Notes: generated from the letters alone by a model not told the origin. DNA of 64,000 bases from CBDANZ01 sp965197865 (GCA_965197865.1 CBDANZ010000003.1:372001-436000); one strand, 5' to 3'. Numbered from the stretch's first letter, positions 1 through 9,096 are shown. Program-made: numbers and translations.

Positions 1-636
1 GGGGCTGGTCCACTCGCTGTTCGAGGTTTTCTTCTTCCGCGTGCGATCAAACCGCGCCAAGACTTCGCGCGTCGGCGTCTTGATCCCCGAGGCGGCGGCG
101 AGGCGGGTCAGATACGCCTGGTAGGCTTCCCCCGTGTCCCGGCGCACGATACTCCGCATGGCGGCGTTGGCCTCCAACGTCGTCGCGTCGATCGCGATCG
201 TCCGGCCCTTCAACAGGCCGGCGGCCGCCAGGCGCTGCTGGACCCACGTGAACACCGCCCGGTGCGTCTCCACATCGATCACGCGGCGGGTGCGCGAAAT
301 CGTCGAGTGATCCGGGGCCGCCTCCTCCAGCCCGAGTCGCAGGAAGCTCCGCACCGCCAGCGAGTCCGCCGCACGCCATGCGATGCCGCGCTCCGAATCG
401 ATGCCTTCGAAGTACCCAACCAGCAACAAGCGGAAGTAGCGACCGGGCGCCAGACTCGGGCGGCCCAACACCGGCGCGTAGAAGGATCGACAGGCGTCTT
501 CCACGAAGGTGTCGAAGCCGTCGGCATCCAGCAACGCATTCAAGCGCGTGTAGAACGGATGCCCAGGCGAGACCGGCAGATCCGACGCGGCAATCCACAA
601 CGGAGGTTGTTCGGGGTCGCGGGTGCCCATGGCCAT
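1..636 (-). CDS. IS transposase, N-terminal 212 residues (cut by window edge)
   Basis: The frame runs open from an ATG at 636 to the window edge. It starts MAMGTRDPEQPP and has an N-terminal DUF772-type helical region (RYFRLLLVGYFEGIDSERG, DHSTISRTRRVID). The first catalytic Asp of a DDE nuclease follows in IAIDATTLEANA at about residue 150. This layout fits the IS5/IS1182 group of cut-and-paste transposases; the exact family needs a search. A second in-frame ATG lies at 630. The element's right end probably falls near 729, where an IS-end-like sequence occurs. The rest of the gene lies to the left of the window. Confidence 0.8.
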   Translation of the reverse strand, partial: MAMGTRDPEQPPLWIAASDLPVSPGHPFYTRLNALLDADGFDTFVEDACRSFYAPVLGRPSLAPGRYFRLLLVGYFEGIDSERGIAWRAADSLAVRSFLRLGLEEAAPDHSTISRTRRVIDVETHRAVFTWVQQRLAAAGLLKGRTIAIDATTLEANAAMRSIVRRDTGEAYQAYLTRLAAASGIKTPTREVLARFDRTRKKKTSNSEWTSP

Positions 637-704
637 GCGCCACAGTGTAAGGAGCGGGATCGATCCTGTCGATCCCCTCGCCAATAACAAGGGGCTGCTC
701 GATC

Positions 705-729
705 GACTTTCACCACGGGCTGTTAGGGG
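705..729. repeat. IS-end-like 25-mer shared with the element at 54.8 kb
   Basis: GACTTTCACCACGGGCTGTT plus AGGGG matches positions 54768-54792 at 23 of 25 bases. It lies just upstream of the transposase gene at 1-636 and is probably the terminus of that insertion sequence. No second end is visible because the element leaves the window. Confidence 0.45.
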
Positions 730-802
730 TGCGCACCCGAACGGCCGTCGCTTCTCCCGGCGGCCTGCCTGGCAGATGCCTCTGAGGGAGCCTGCATGGG
801 AT

Positions 803-1495
803 ATGGCAATGCCCGTCCTTGATCGCCTCGTCTGCGTTGACTGCAGCGGTGAACTTCCTAGACAACCTAAATCACATCGATCAGTGGCACTCTGCGCTGA
901 CTGCAGGCGTAGACGGCAGGAGGCTGAACGAGCAGAGCGGGGTCGAGAACGATTGAAGCCTCTAATCGACCGCGAAATCACGTCGCTGCTCATGGGCGCG
1001 ACGCTGAAACGCGCTAGGCACGAGGACGACCTAAGGCGCGCCGCTGAGTCCGATCACATTGTGGCCTCATCGAAGAGGCGGTCCAAGCATCGAATAAAGG
1101 AACTAGAAAGCGTGGTCACGCGGATCAAGAGAGTCAATTCGGGCATCATCCCTGCACCGACCACCGAGCCGGTTTGGAGGCTGGAGCGTTTACGCAAGGA
1201 CTATGAGCACGCCAGAGGCCAAAGCGGCCGCAGGGCGGACGAATGGGGAGCACAAACGCGAAAAGCAGTAGCGCGAATCGTCCAGCAAGTCGAAGGGGTA
1301 TTTAAGGCCGCGAGCGGTAGCGTAGAGACCGACTGGTGGAGTGATCGTGCTGCTCGAAAAGAAAGTGCCGCCTACTACGTCGGCCTGCTGTGTGTGCGAG
1401 CAGGACTCTTGCCGCCTCGCTTGCCGACCCAAAGGCGGCTTGCTGACCAGATCCGGAAACGGCTTCACCGGGGCGGTCTTAAGCGCAGGGCCTGA
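803..1495 (+). CDS. hypothetical protein with zinc-finger-like N terminus
   Basis: About 230 residues, function not recognised. I chose the ATG at 803 because a GAGGGAG ribosome site lies about 12 bases upstream and the protein then opens directly with a CVDC...CADC pair (two CxxC motifs about 20 residues apart), which could bind zinc. The open frame extends further upstream but would run into the insertion-sequence end. The middle is very rich in Arg, Lys and Glu and looks helical or coiled-coil (residues about 35-140). The tail is basic (RKRLHRGGLKRRA). It lies between an insertion sequence and the integrative-element genes on the same strand, so it is probably accessory cargo. Confidence 0.5.
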   Translation: MAMPVLDRLVCVDCSGELPRQPKSHRSVALCADCRRRRQEAERAERGRERLKPLIDREITSLLMGATLKRARHEDDLRRAAESDHIVASSKRRSKHRIKELESVVTRIKRVNSGIIPAPTTEPVWRLERLRKDYEHARGQSGRRADEWGAQTRKAVARIVQQVEGVFKAASGSVETDWWSDRAARKESAAYYVGLLCVRAGLLPPRLPTQRRLADQIRKRLHRGGLKRRA

Positions 1496-1644
1496 AGGCT
1501 AAGCGGCCCGCCCCACCCATCTATCCCGCCACTTGCAAGTCTCTCACTTACAGCCGATCTCGCTGGACGCTTCCGCTCCCAATCTGGCCCTCGTTTCGTC
1601 CAACGAGTGAGCGAGCATTCTTCGTCTTATTCGACGATTAGGTC

Positions 1645-1852
1645 ATGAGAAGGAGAGAGCCCCTGCTATCACGACGGTTCATCGAAGTTGGTCAGCGGTG
1701 CCGAACTCCCGAAGCCCGGTGACGCGCGCGTATTGGCCGTTGCGCAGGTGCTCGGACTGAAACCAGAGGAGTGTTTTGAGGCCGGGGCACACAGCAGGGC
1801 TGAAACCGACAACGGCGGGCCCCGCTGGAACGGAACCGGCCGTCAAGTGTGA
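1645..1852 (+). pseudogene. possible remnant of an XRE-type helix-turn-helix gene
   Basis: Two overlapping short frames fill part of the gap between 1496 and 1862. One begins ATG at 1645 (MRRREPLLSRRFIEVGQ) and stops at 1722. The other runs to TGA at 1850-1852 and contains RVLAVAQVLGLKPEECFEAG, which resembles the end of an XRE regulator helix. Joining them needs a frameshift. The match rests on one short segment only, so this is a weak call. Nothing else is visible in 1496-1862. Confidence 0.25.
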
Positions 1853-1862
1853 CAACGACCCT

Positions 1863-3062
1863 ATGAACATGAATACACCAACATCCATCATCTTTGCTCC
1901 GCCTCCCACTCCTGGTATCTCAGACGAGTGGGCTGCCATTGAACGAGTTCTGGCCGAGCACTTTTACGAGCCTGACCTGCAGGCAGCACGTCTCGTGTTC
2001 GCGGCGGTTGCAGCCCACGAGCTGAACGGTCAGCCGGTCTGGACGATGACCGTAGCACCGCCGGGATCAGCGAAAACCTCCCTTCTGCAGCCCCTTCAGG
2101 GGCTCCCTAACGTTCACCTGATCGACAAGTTGACACCGAACACGTTGCTGTCGGGTCAGATTGATGACCCGAGCCGGCCTCGTCACCGTGAGCCAAGCCT
2201 TCTGCATCGCGTCGGCAAGTCGGGCGTCATCGTCTTTCCAGATGGCTCCACGCTGTTGGCGATGAAAGGGGATGATCGGACGGCTGTATTGGCCGATCTG
2301 CGTCGGATTTTCGACGGCCACCTCCGCAAGGAGGTTGGCACCTCAGAGAAAGCCCTGGAATGGAGCGGTCGGATCACCGTACTGATCGCGGCTACCCCGG
2401 ATATCGATCGCCACAACTCGATGTTTCAGTCCCTTGGTGAGCGCTTTGTGATGATTCGGTGGCATCGGCCTGGAGGCGACGGGAACGGGGAACAAGCGGC
2501 GCTTCTAGCGATGAAGCAGGACCCGGTGCGCGTGCAGCAGGAACTCAAGAAGGCAGTCCATCGGGTGTTGACCAACCTTCCCACGGAACCCCTTTCCTGC
2601 TCACCCTACCTTCAAGGACAGATTGCGGCACTTGCCGAACTCGTCGTTCGAGCGCGGACATATGTGCCGAGGGATTCGAGTTTTGAAAAGAACCTGCTCT
2701 ACATTCCGGAGGCCGAAGCACCCACTCGACTTGCTCAGCAACTGTGTCAGCTCGCCAAAGGCTCCGCTCGGTTAAGTCACCGGACCGCGGTTGAGGAGTG
2801 CGACATGGTACTGGTCCGACGCGCTGGCTTTGACTCTATCCCTTCGTTGCGGCGACGATTTCTTGACGCATGCATTCAGGGCCAAGACCTCACTCTGGGC
2901 CTTCCTCGTTCCACGCTTCACTACCTACGAGAGGACCTTAAGCTCGTCGGCCTCCTGGACGAGTCGTATCAGTTGTCGACAAAGGCCTGGGGGTTCCTGA
3001 CACGAGCTGGACTTCGTTCACAAGAAGTCCCCCCCCTAACGAACGAGAAAAGACGGCCATAG
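1863..3062 (+). CDS. P-loop ATPase of an integrative element (helicase-loader or MCM-like)
   Basis: I start the protein at the ATG at 1863 (MNMNTPTSIIFAPP, 399 residues); the frame is open further upstream to a TTG at 1776 that has an AGAGGA site. A Walker A segment (APPGSAKTSLL) lies near residue 65. A sensor-1-like ITVLIAATPDID and an Arg-finger-like LGERFVMIRWHRPG follow around residues 180-210. The C terminus looks like a winged helix (LPRSTLHYLREDLKLVGLLDE). This arrangement is typical of ATPases carried by phages and integrative elements for replication; its exact role here is inferred. It precedes an excisionase-like gene and the integrase on the same strand. Confidence 0.6.
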   Translation: MNMNTPTSIIFAPPPTPGISDEWAAIERVLAEHFYEPDLQAARLVFAAVAAHELNGQPVWTMTVAPPGSAKTSLLQPLQGLPNVHLIDKLTPNTLLSGQIDDPSRPRHREPSLLHRVGKSGVIVFPDGSTLLAMKGDDRTAVLADLRRIFDGHLRKEVGTSEKALEWSGRITVLIAATPDIDRHNSMFQSLGERFVMIRWHRPGGDGNGEQAALLAMKQDPVRVQQELKKAVHRVLTNLPTEPLSCSPYLQGQIAALAELVVRARTYVPRDSSFEKNLLYIPEAEAPTRLAQQLCQLAKGSARLSHRTAVEECDMVLVRRAGFDSIPSLRRRFLDACIQGQDLTLGLPRSTLHYLREDLKLVGLLDESYQLSTKAWGFLTRAGLRSQEVPPLTNEKRRP

Positions 3063-3077
3063 GGGGGGGTACATCTA

Positions 3078-3338
3078 GTGAACAAGAGAGACCGAATCGA
3101 CCGGTTGTACATATCGGTACGAGGCAGCCCAGGTAGGCGCGACGTGGAACGAGCAATTGGATCTGTGAGCAGAATCTTTGTAGTTCACGACAAGGGAACG
3201 AGCGGCCTGAAGCGGGCCGCTGACAAGTACCTCGGCAGAACGACCGAGGAGCAAAGGCTGAAGACAAATGGTCAGGAATACACGGGTGGACCAATCACCC
3301 ACACCACGTCGCGTCCCTCCGCTGCTGACTGCAGCTGA
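3078..3338 (+). CDS. small basic hypothetical protein
   Basis: 86 residues from a GTG 15 bases after the ATPase stop, preceded by a G-rich stretch (3062-3069) that could act as a ribosome site. No family recognised. It contains SRIFVVHDKGTSGLKRAADKYLGRTTEEQRL and a Thr/Ser-rich tail. The last 71 bases overlap the following HTH gene, so either the start of that gene is further in or this frame is partly non-coding. Confidence 0.35.
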   Translation: MNKRDRIDRLYISVRGSPGRRDVERAIGSVSRIFVVHDKGTSGLKRAADKYLGRTTEEQRLKTNGQEYTGGPITHTTSRPSAADCS

Positions 3339-3504
3339 AGTTGGGGAGCTACTCCGCGCCAGCAAGAAAGCCATCTACGCGATGGTCGAACGCGGCCAGC
3401 TGCCGGGCGTGGTCCGCATCGGGCGCCGAGTACTCATCCGCGAGGACGCTTTGCTAGACTGGCTCGGCCAGAAGTCTACGCCGTCACTGGAAAGGGAACA
3501 GTGA
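3268..3504 (+). CDS. excisionase-like helix-turn-helix protein
   Basis: 78 residues. The core LLTAAEVGELLRASKKAIYA followed by VRIGRRVLIREDALLDWL is a textbook HTH_17/MerR-like excisionase fold of the kind that binds att sites and biases an integrase towards excision. Its last codons overlap the integrase start by 4 bases, which implies translational coupling. The first 20 residues overlap the preceding frame and may not be translated. Confidence 0.75.
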   Translation: MVRNTRVDQSPTPRRVPPLLTAAEVGELLRASKKAIYAMVERGQLPGVVRIGRRVLIREDALLDWLGQKSTPSLEREQ

Positions 3505-4619
3505 TGAGCGTGACAGTCAGACCTTATCGAAATAGCGGCTGGATGGTGGAGATCAACACCAGGCTGTCGAACGGGGCACGACATCGAGAGCGACGGCGAC
3601 TGTCCATCTCCTCGAAGTCGGCCGCCCAGCGGTGGGGTCAGCAACGTGAGCGGCATGTGCTGCAATACGGTCCGGTCCAGCCCAAGAAGGAGGTGCCCAC
3701 ACTGGAAGAGTTCGCGCCGAGGTTTCTCGACGGGTATGCCCGAGCAAACCGGCAGAAGCCGAGTGGTATCGCAGCGAAGGAGACGATTCTCAATACGCAC
3801 CTAATCCCACTGCTCGGCCCGAAGAAGCTCGATGCGATCACGAATGAAGGGGTACAAGGCCTGAAGCACGAGCTTCGGCGCAAATCACCGAAGACCGTCA
3901 ACAACGTCCTGACCGTGCTCAACGTGATGCTAAAGAAGGCCATGGAATGGGAAGTCATCGACCGGGTGCCGTGCACGATCCGGTTGCTGCCGATCCCCAA
4001 GCCGTCAGCGAGTTTTCACGACTTCGATGAGTTTGAGCGCCTTATCGCGGCGGCCAAGACGTCCGATGCTCGGGCATATCTCATCGTGCTACTCGGGGGT
4101 GAGTCGGGCTTGCGCTGTGGTGAAATGATGGCGCTGGAGTGGAGTGATGTGGATCTAGGCAAGCGACAACTCTGCGTCCAACGTTCCGAGTGGAAGGGTC
4201 ACGTCACTACTCAGAAGATCGGGCGGTTACGCTACGTCCCGCTGACGGTACGACTGGCGTCGGCACTCCGCGATCAACGGCACCTGAAGGGGCCGCGAGT
4301 GCTCTGTGAACGCGATGATTCCCCACTCACCCAACGGGCAGTACAAGGGCTGGTGCTGAGGGCAGCCCGACGTGCCAGCCTCCGCAATGTCGGTGTGCAC
4401 GTGCTCCGGCACACGTTCTGTTCGCACTTGGCGATGCGCGGCGCAGCCACTCGGGCGATTCAGGAACTTGCCGGACATCAGGAGATCGCGACGACGCAAC
4501 GTTACATGCACCTGAGCCCAGCAGCGATTGAAAGCGCGATCCGGCTGCTCGATCCGGGCGTAGCGCGTGGCAACATCGTGGCAACGGCCACAGCGGCCAC
4601 CGAAAACATCAATAAATAA
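3501..4619 (+). CDS. tyrosine recombinase / site-specific integrase
   Basis: 372 residues, normal length for a phage-type integrase. An N-terminal arm-binding region is followed by a SAM-like core-binding domain (about 65-165). The catalytic domain shows Arg in GESGLRCGEMMAL, the HxxR motif in HVLRHTFCSHLA, a second His in LAGHQEIATT and the nucleophile Tyr in QRYMHLS. It ends 10 bases from the 3' end of a tRNA gene transcribed towards it, the usual arrangement for an element integrated into a tRNA 3' end. It is coupled to the excisionase-like gene upstream. Confidence 0.92.
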   Translation: MMSVTVRPYRNSGWMVEINTRLSNGARHRERRRLSISSKSAAQRWGQQRERHVLQYGPVQPKKEVPTLEEFAPRFLDGYARANRQKPSGIAAKETILNTHLIPLLGPKKLDAITNEGVQGLKHELRRKSPKTVNNVLTVLNVMLKKAMEWEVIDRVPCTIRLLPIPKPSASFHDFDEFERLIAAAKTSDARAYLIVLLGGESGLRCGEMMALEWSDVDLGKRQLCVQRSEWKGHVTTQKIGRLRYVPLTVRLASALRDQRHLKGPRVLCERDDSPLTQRAVQGLVLRAARRASLRNVGVHVLRHTFCSHLAMRGAATRAIQELAGHQEIATTQRYMHLSPAAIESAIRLLDPGVARGNIVATATAATENINK

Positions 4620-4629
4620 AGGGGAAATC

Positions 4630-4706
<77 letters not shown>

Positions 4707-4774
4707 TCACTTCAAGAAAACATTAATCTTAGCACAGCCAGTATACCCTCGCGGCCCTCGTCAACACCTACCGA

Positions 4775-5177
4775 TCCGCCGCGAGCTCATCCCTTCGGCA
4801 ATGTCGTGTGCAGACTCGCCGTCCGGGGTGCGTTGCCCTCGAAGCCCTTGAACGAGGCGTCGCGAGGCTACCCGCGGCGGCTGGTGAATCCCAGCAGGTC
4901 GCAGTAGCGGGTGCGGGGCGAGCGCCGCGCGCCACCAGAACAGTGGGTTCGTGACGTCATCGTGGGCGGCGAGCCGCCTGATCCGAACAGAACCTATACA
5001 ATCGCGGTTCAGGATTTCGTGGTGCTCGGCGACGACGGCTACGGGATGTTTCAGCGGCAGCAAGTACTCATCGGCCCCGAATCCGGAGGCCTGATGCTGG
5101 CCTCGCTCGAAAACTATGTCGTCGCGTGGGGCGAGATCGCGCCGGAGATCGATGGGCGCATCGTGATTTCGCGATAA
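4775..5177 (+). pseudogene. 5'-nucleotidase C-terminal domain remnant
   Basis: Three reading frames in succession spell the C-terminal domain of a 5'-nucleotidase/UDP-sugar hydrolase. HPFGNVVCRLAVRG lies near 4795-4836, ALEALERGVARLPAAAGE near 4835-4885, and PPDPNRTYTIAVQDFVVLG then DDGYGMF from about 4978 onward. The last frame ends at TAA 5175-5177. At least two frameshifts separate them and the catalytic N-terminal domain is missing. The remnant begins right beside the tRNA integration hot spot, so loss of the 5' part may be linked to past integration events. Confidence 0.7.
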
Positions 5178-5181
5178 AACT

Positions 5182-5904
5182 CTAGGAAGTCGTGTCCTCC
5201 GTTTGTGTCTGTGTCCTCCGTGGTCGCGCGTTGGGGGACGCGGATCTAACGGCGGCCGTCCGCATTCGTGCCCGGATCAAACGGAAGGCGAGCAGCCCAC
5301 CGACGACAACCGCGTAACGCTGCGGCGACCGGATATCGGCCTTCACGTCCAAGAGCCACCAGTAGTGCACCACCGCGGCGATCGCTGCCACATAGATGAG
5401 CCGATGCAGCGCCTGCCACCTTTTCCCGCCAAGGCGACGGAGCATTCCAGCCGTCGATGTCGCGGCGAGCGGAACCAGGCACGTGAATGCGGTGAGTCCG
5501 ACGGTGATGAACGGCCGTTCGTAGACATCGACTCCGACTGACGCGGCAAGGTTGCGGACGGTCGTCCACGAGACGATGCCGTCTGGAAAATCCAGCCCGG
5601 CAAACCGATCGGCTATCACGTAAGTGAGAAAATGCAGCGTGGCGTAGAAGAACGCGAAGAGGCCGAGCAGACGCCGGAACCGGATCAGCCAATGCCAGCC
5701 CGTGACTTGGCGGAGCGGGGTGACGATGAGTGTGATACAGAGAAAGCGCAGCGTCCAGAGACCGGTTTCATTGGTGATGTCGCTGAGAGGATTGACGCTG
5801 AGGCGTCCCGTCAACGCCGCCCAGACGAGCCATCCGGCGGGCCCGAGCGCGGCGACGAAAATGGCCGGCTTGAACACGCAACGGATCGCCTGGTTTGAAG
5901 TCAC
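5182..5904 (-). CDS. msrQ: MsrQ, haem-binding membrane subunit of the MsrPQ methionine sulfoxide reductase
   Basis: 240 residues with about six membrane helices and conserved His in FYATLHFLTYVIAD, RWQALHRLIYVA and VVHYWWLLD, the ferric-reductase-like YedZ family fold. It passes electrons from the quinone pool to periplasmic MsrP, which repairs oxidised methionines in envelope proteins. The start codon lies 49 bases after the msrP stop (minus strand), so the two are co-transcribed. The last dozen residues (RRTQTQTEDTTS) are encoded by a GTGTCCTCCG-type repeat and are unlikely to be functional. Confidence 0.93.
   Translation of the reverse strand: MTSNQAIRCVFKPAIFVAALGPAGWLVWAALTGRLSVNPLSDITNETGLWTLRFLCITLIVTPLRQVTGWHWLIRFRRLLGLFAFFYATLHFLTYVIADRFAGLDFPDGIVSWTTVRNLAASVGVDVYERPFITVGLTAFTCLVPLAATSTAGMLRRLGGKRWQALHRLIYVAAIAAVVHYWWLLDVKADIRSPQRYAVVVGGLLAFRLIRARMRTAAVRSASPNARPRRTQTQTEDTTS
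5186..5230. repeat. GTGTCCTCCGT-type degenerate tandem repeat
   Basis: Two imperfect copies (GTGTCCTCCGTTTGTGTCT then GTGTCCTCCGTGGTC) form the end of msrQ. Similar phrases occur at 12555-12583 and near 12951-12975. They encode the low-complexity MsrQ tail. Confidence 0.55.
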
Positions 5905-5917
5905 CTAGATTCGACAG

Positions 5918-5956
5918 CCGAGAGCTGAAAGCTGGTCAGTTTTCAGCCGTCAACTA
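5918..5956. repeat. AGCTGAAAGCTGGTCAGTTTTCAG-type degenerate repeat
   Basis: The msrP-msrQ spacer consists of AGCTGAAAGCTG, GTCAGTTTTCAG and GTCAACTAG units. The same phrase type recurs at 24056-24112. It overlaps the stop codon of msrP. Confidence 0.5.
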
Positions 5957-6928
5957 GTAATTCCTCCGAAGATCCATCCCCGTGTACAGGCTCGCGACCT
6001 GATCGCCGTAGCCGTTGAACATGAGCGTCTTACGGCGGAAGAACTCGCCAATGCGGCGCTCGGTGGCCTGGCTCCAGCGCGGGTGGTTGACCATCGGGTT
6101 CACGTTCGAATAGAACCCGTACTCCCGCGGCGCCGCCGCCTGCCACGAGTTCACCGGCTGTCGTTCGACGAAACGGATCCGCACGATCGACTTGCCGCTC
6201 TTGAATCCGTACTTCCAGGGGACCACGACACGAATGGGCGCGCCGTTCTGCTTGGGCATCACCTCACCGTAAAGACCGACGGCGAGAATCGTCAGCGGAT
6301 GCATCGCCTCGTCCATGCGCAGCGCTTCGATGTAGGGCCACCGCAACACCGACGAACGGACGCCTGGCATTTGGGACGGGTCGGCCAGCGAATAGAATTC
6401 AATGAACTTCGCCTTTGACGTGGGTTCACACCGCTTGATGAAGTTCGACAGCGAAAAGCCGACCCACGGAATCACCATCGACCACGCCTCGACGCAGCGA
6501 AGACGGTAGACGCGCTCTTCGAGCGCCTGCCCTTTCAGGATGTCTTCGAGGTCATACGTGGCCGGCTTGTTGCACTCCCCCTCCACGACCACCCGCCAGG
6601 GCTCCGTCCTCAGCGATTTCGCGTAGAGTGAAGGGGACTCCTTGTCGGTGCCGAACTCATAGAAGTTATTGTACGTGGTGATTTCGTCCCACGTACTCAT
6701 CTTCTCGTTCACGATGCTCAATGGGCTCTTGCCGACGTTGTCGAGCTTGCGGCCGTGCGGCGCAGGCTCGGCCGCCAGCAGGGCCGAGTCCACAAGCGAA
6801 AACACTCCGGCCCCTGCAGCCGCGCCGCCAGCGATCATGGCCGCTCGGACGAAGTCACGTCGATTCAGATACAGCTTCCGGTCTGTGATCTCGGAGCTGC
6901 GAATGTCGGACCGAGGCTTGATCAGCAT
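5954..6928 (-). CDS. msrP: MsrP, molybdopterin-dependent periplasmic methionine sulfoxide reductase
   Basis: 324 residues. The twin-arginine signal is NRRDFVRAA with RR at 23-24, followed by a hydrophobic Ala/Gly stretch. The molybdenum-ligand Cys is Cys145 in YRLRCVEAWSM, and the oxidoreductase molybdopterin domain follows (IPWVGFSL, VPWKYGFKSGKSI). The length is normal for the family. The enzyme is folded with its cofactor in the cytoplasm, exported by Tat, and reduces methionine sulfoxide in periplasmic proteins using electrons from MsrQ encoded immediately downstream. Confidence 0.95.
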   Translation of the reverse strand: MLIKPRSDIRSSEITDRKLYLNRRDFVRAAMIAGGAAAGAGVFSLVDSALLAAEPAPHGRKLDNVGKSPLSIVNEKMSTWDEITTYNNFYEFGTDKESPSLYAKSLRTEPWRVVVEGECNKPATYDLEDILKGQALEERVYRLRCVEAWSMVIPWVGFSLSNFIKRCEPTSKAKFIEFYSLADPSQMPGVRSSVLRWPYIEALRMDEAMHPLTILAVGLYGEVMPKQNGAPIRVVVPWKYGFKSGKSIVRIRFVERQPVNSWQAAAPREYGFYSNVNPMVNHPRWSQATERRIGEFFRRKTLMFNGYGDQVASLYTGMDLRRNY

Positions 6929-7043
6929 AATCGTCTTTATGGGTTAGACGCCGGATGACCGGCGCCGATTACCGTCGACGGGGACAATCTCATAGTATAC
7001 GAGCCTCGATACCCACGCGATCGCGAAAGCCCGAAAAAGCCAT

Positions 7044-8567
7044 CTATCGCACCTCGCGCCATGGGCGGTCTAACGCAATCTGGCGCGCAAAGCAGGCCCG
7101 CGCCCGCGTGTAGGCGTCGTTCAAAGCACCGGCCGACACCGGACTCAGCAGCTCGACGTCGCGCGGACACCGAGTCCGAGGGACGTCGCGGTCCAGGGTC
7201 GGCACCTCCGCATAGTAGAGGGCCGCGCCTTCCCGCACCCACATCGGGCGCTCCCCGAGCGCCTCATTGGTCATCAGACGCACGAGCGCGCGCCGGATGA
7301 CGCGCTCGAGCACGCCGCGGTCACGAAGCACTGCCAGCGGGAGGAAGTGCAGCTCGTCGTCTACCCGCGAGGTCGACGTGAACCAGGCGACCCGGGTCAC
7401 CCGCTCGTAGTCGTCGGTGCCCGGATGGAATCGGAGCGTCACGCGCGGCGGTGATGGCACGCCGAGCCTCTTTGCAAGATCGTCGCGCGCGCGGGCGGTC
7501 AACGCGACAATCGCCTCCCGCTCGCCTTCGTCCCCCTCAGGCAGCAGCACCGTCACCTCCGACCCTGATGCCGCAGCCGGGGAAACCACGGCTGGCCGAT
7601 CTCCTGGCGACGGCGAGGCAGCGGCGGGTGCCACAGTCAACCGCGGGGTGAAGAAGCCGACCGTCAGTCCTGGAAAGTAGCGATCGAGAATCACCTTGGC
7701 GCCGCGCCCTTCGGCCGCAAGACGCATCGATCCGATGACGCACAGGCCGACGCCGTGGCCCCATCCATGGCCGGTGAAGCGGTACACGTCGCCAATCCGT
7801 CGCAGCTCGAACGCCGTGCTCAGGACCCGCTGCCAGCCGAGCGTACGGCCGACCACCGCGCGCAGGTCCTGGCCCGAAATCTGTCCCGGCGTGACGCCTT
7901 CGAGCTCAAGCTGGGCCACGCGCCCCGACCCGTTGCGTGAGGCGATGCGTATATTCCGCACCCTGCCTCGAAAACCCGCCGCCTCCAGCGAGCGCTGCAG
8001 GTCGGCTGAAGCGAGCTCCGCCGTCCAGGCCGGGCGGCCGCCGCACGCGTCGTCCTCGCGGGACGGCAAGAAGGGCGGATCTTCGGCCCCTGGCCACACG
8101 GCGGAAGGGATTTCGGTCCGACCTCCGCACGAGGCGCTGTAGTAGATCCTCGCCGGGACACCGTTGCTGAGCAGAGCCTGACCGGCAGTCGCCTGCGCCG
8201 CGCGTTCCGCTGTCGGCGTCGCGGTTCGCATCACCTGGCAGTGGGTCTGGTCGCACAGGTCAAACGACGCGGCGCGGTGCCGCCCAAGATTGGCCAGCGT
8301 GTAGGTGCGCACGGCGATCGCAAGCGCCTCGAGCGCCGATGGCGGCGTGTCGGGCGCCGCTTCGCCACCGAGCACCCGCGCCACGTAGGCCTCAAGCGGC
8401 AGCTCGGTGACGGCGTAGGTTTCGCCGTTCAGGACCCCGATTCGAATCGTCGTCGCCGGCGGCGACAGCGCAGACTGCGCCGGGTCGGCGATGGCGGGTT
8501 TGGCGGGCGTCTTCGGGCCGGCGGTGGCCACCAGCACGAGAACGGCCGCGCCGACTGTCGCCCTCAT
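7044..8567 (-). CDS. SpoIID/LytB domain protein with peptidase-MA-like C-terminal part
   Basis: 507 residues with an N-terminal signal-like segment. Residues about 40-330 form a SpoIID/LytB domain: LPLEAYVARVLGGEAAPDT, ALAIAVRTYTLAN, YYSASCGG, GHGWGHGVGLCVIG and RYFPGL. SpoIID proteins are lytic transglycosylases acting on denuded peptidoglycan; outside spore formers they are thought to act in cell-wall remodelling. Residues about 340-507 resemble the peptidase-MA-like domain (AKRLGVPSPPRVTLRFHPG, MWVREGAALYYAE), though the HExxH zinc motif is not intact, the equivalent reading WVREG. Its start overlaps the end of the broken hydrolase upstream by 4 bases. Confidence 0.8.
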   Translation of the reverse strand: MRATVGAAVLVLVATAGPKTPAKPAIADPAQSALSPPATTIRIGVLNGETYAVTELPLEAYVARVLGGEAAPDTPPSALEALAIAVRTYTLANLGRHRAASFDLCDQTHCQVMRTATPTAERAAQATAGQALLSNGVPARIYYSASCGGRTEIPSAVWPGAEDPPFLPSREDDACGGRPAWTAELASADLQRSLEAAGFRGRVRNIRIASRNGSGRVAQLELEGVTPGQISGQDLRAVVGRTLGWQRVLSTAFELRRIGDVYRFTGHGWGHGVGLCVIGSMRLAAEGRGAKVILDRYFPGLTVGFFTPRLTVAPAAASPSPGDRPAVVSPAAASGSEVTVLLPEGDEGEREAIVALTARARDDLAKRLGVPSPPRVTLRFHPGTDDYERVTRVAWFTSTSRVDDELHFLPLAVLRDRGVLERVIRRALVRLMTNEALGERPMWVREGAALYYAEVPTLDRDVPRTRCPRDVELLSPVSAGALNDAYTRARACFARQIALDRPWREVR

Positions 8568-9060
8568 TCGACGAGCTCCAGAAAAGCCTCCACGTCGCGC
8601 CAGAGCCGCGGTAGGCTCGCCGCTAGTTGATGATCGTCATCCAGCAGCGACAGCGTGACATTGGGACGGGTGCGCGCAAACTGTTCCACCGCGCGGTAGT
8701 CGACCGACTGGTCGCGGAGCCCCTGAAAGATCAGGATCCGCTGCGAAAAATCCCCGCAAACAACATCGTAGCGCATCGTGTCTTTATAAAACGCGAAATC
8801 GAGCAACCGCTCTTCCTTGTACCCGTTAGTGAAAGAAAGGCAGCGCGCCCATCCGGCGCCATTTCTCGACTCGTTCCGGCGGCAGCAGGTGATGGCCGAG
8901 CTTGGCGAAGCATGACCGCCGGCGCAAGCAGCACCAGGCTATCGACTCGCGCCCTGAGCTGCGCGTCAAGCCGCTCTGGCTCGAGGATCTGGTTGATCTC
9001 ACGCACTCGCTGCTCGGAACCGTCCGCGGCGGGCGGACCCCAGGGTCACGAGTGGCGCAT
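8564..9060 (-). pseudogene. alpha/beta hydrolase (YqiA/YcfP-like), multiply frameshifted
   Basis: Successive frames carry NAPLVTLGSARR, then REINQILEPERLDAQL with SLVLLAPAVML, then AKLGHHLLPPERVEKWRRMG, then YKDTMRYDVVCGDFSQRI, ILIFQGLRDQSVDYRAV and LLDDDHQL. Together these give the nucleophile-distal half of a small alpha/beta hydrolase, including the Asp (RDQSVD) and His (DDHQL) of the triad. At least three frameshifts or stops separate them and the Ser-elbow region is absent or degraded. It sits between dnaE2 and the SpoIID gene on the same strand. Confidence 0.7.
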
Positions 9061-9075
9061 TTAGGGTGACGCGGG

Positions 9076-9094
9076 CCTGAAAGGGTCGCGCTAC
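9076..9094. repeat. single arm of the CCTGAAAGGGCCACGCTA palindrome family
   Basis: CCTGAAAGGGTCGCGCTAC differs at two positions from the arm of the perfect palindrome inside dnaE2 at 9901-9961. It lies just beyond the dnaE2 stop codon. Confidence 0.6.
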
Positions 9095-9096
9095 CG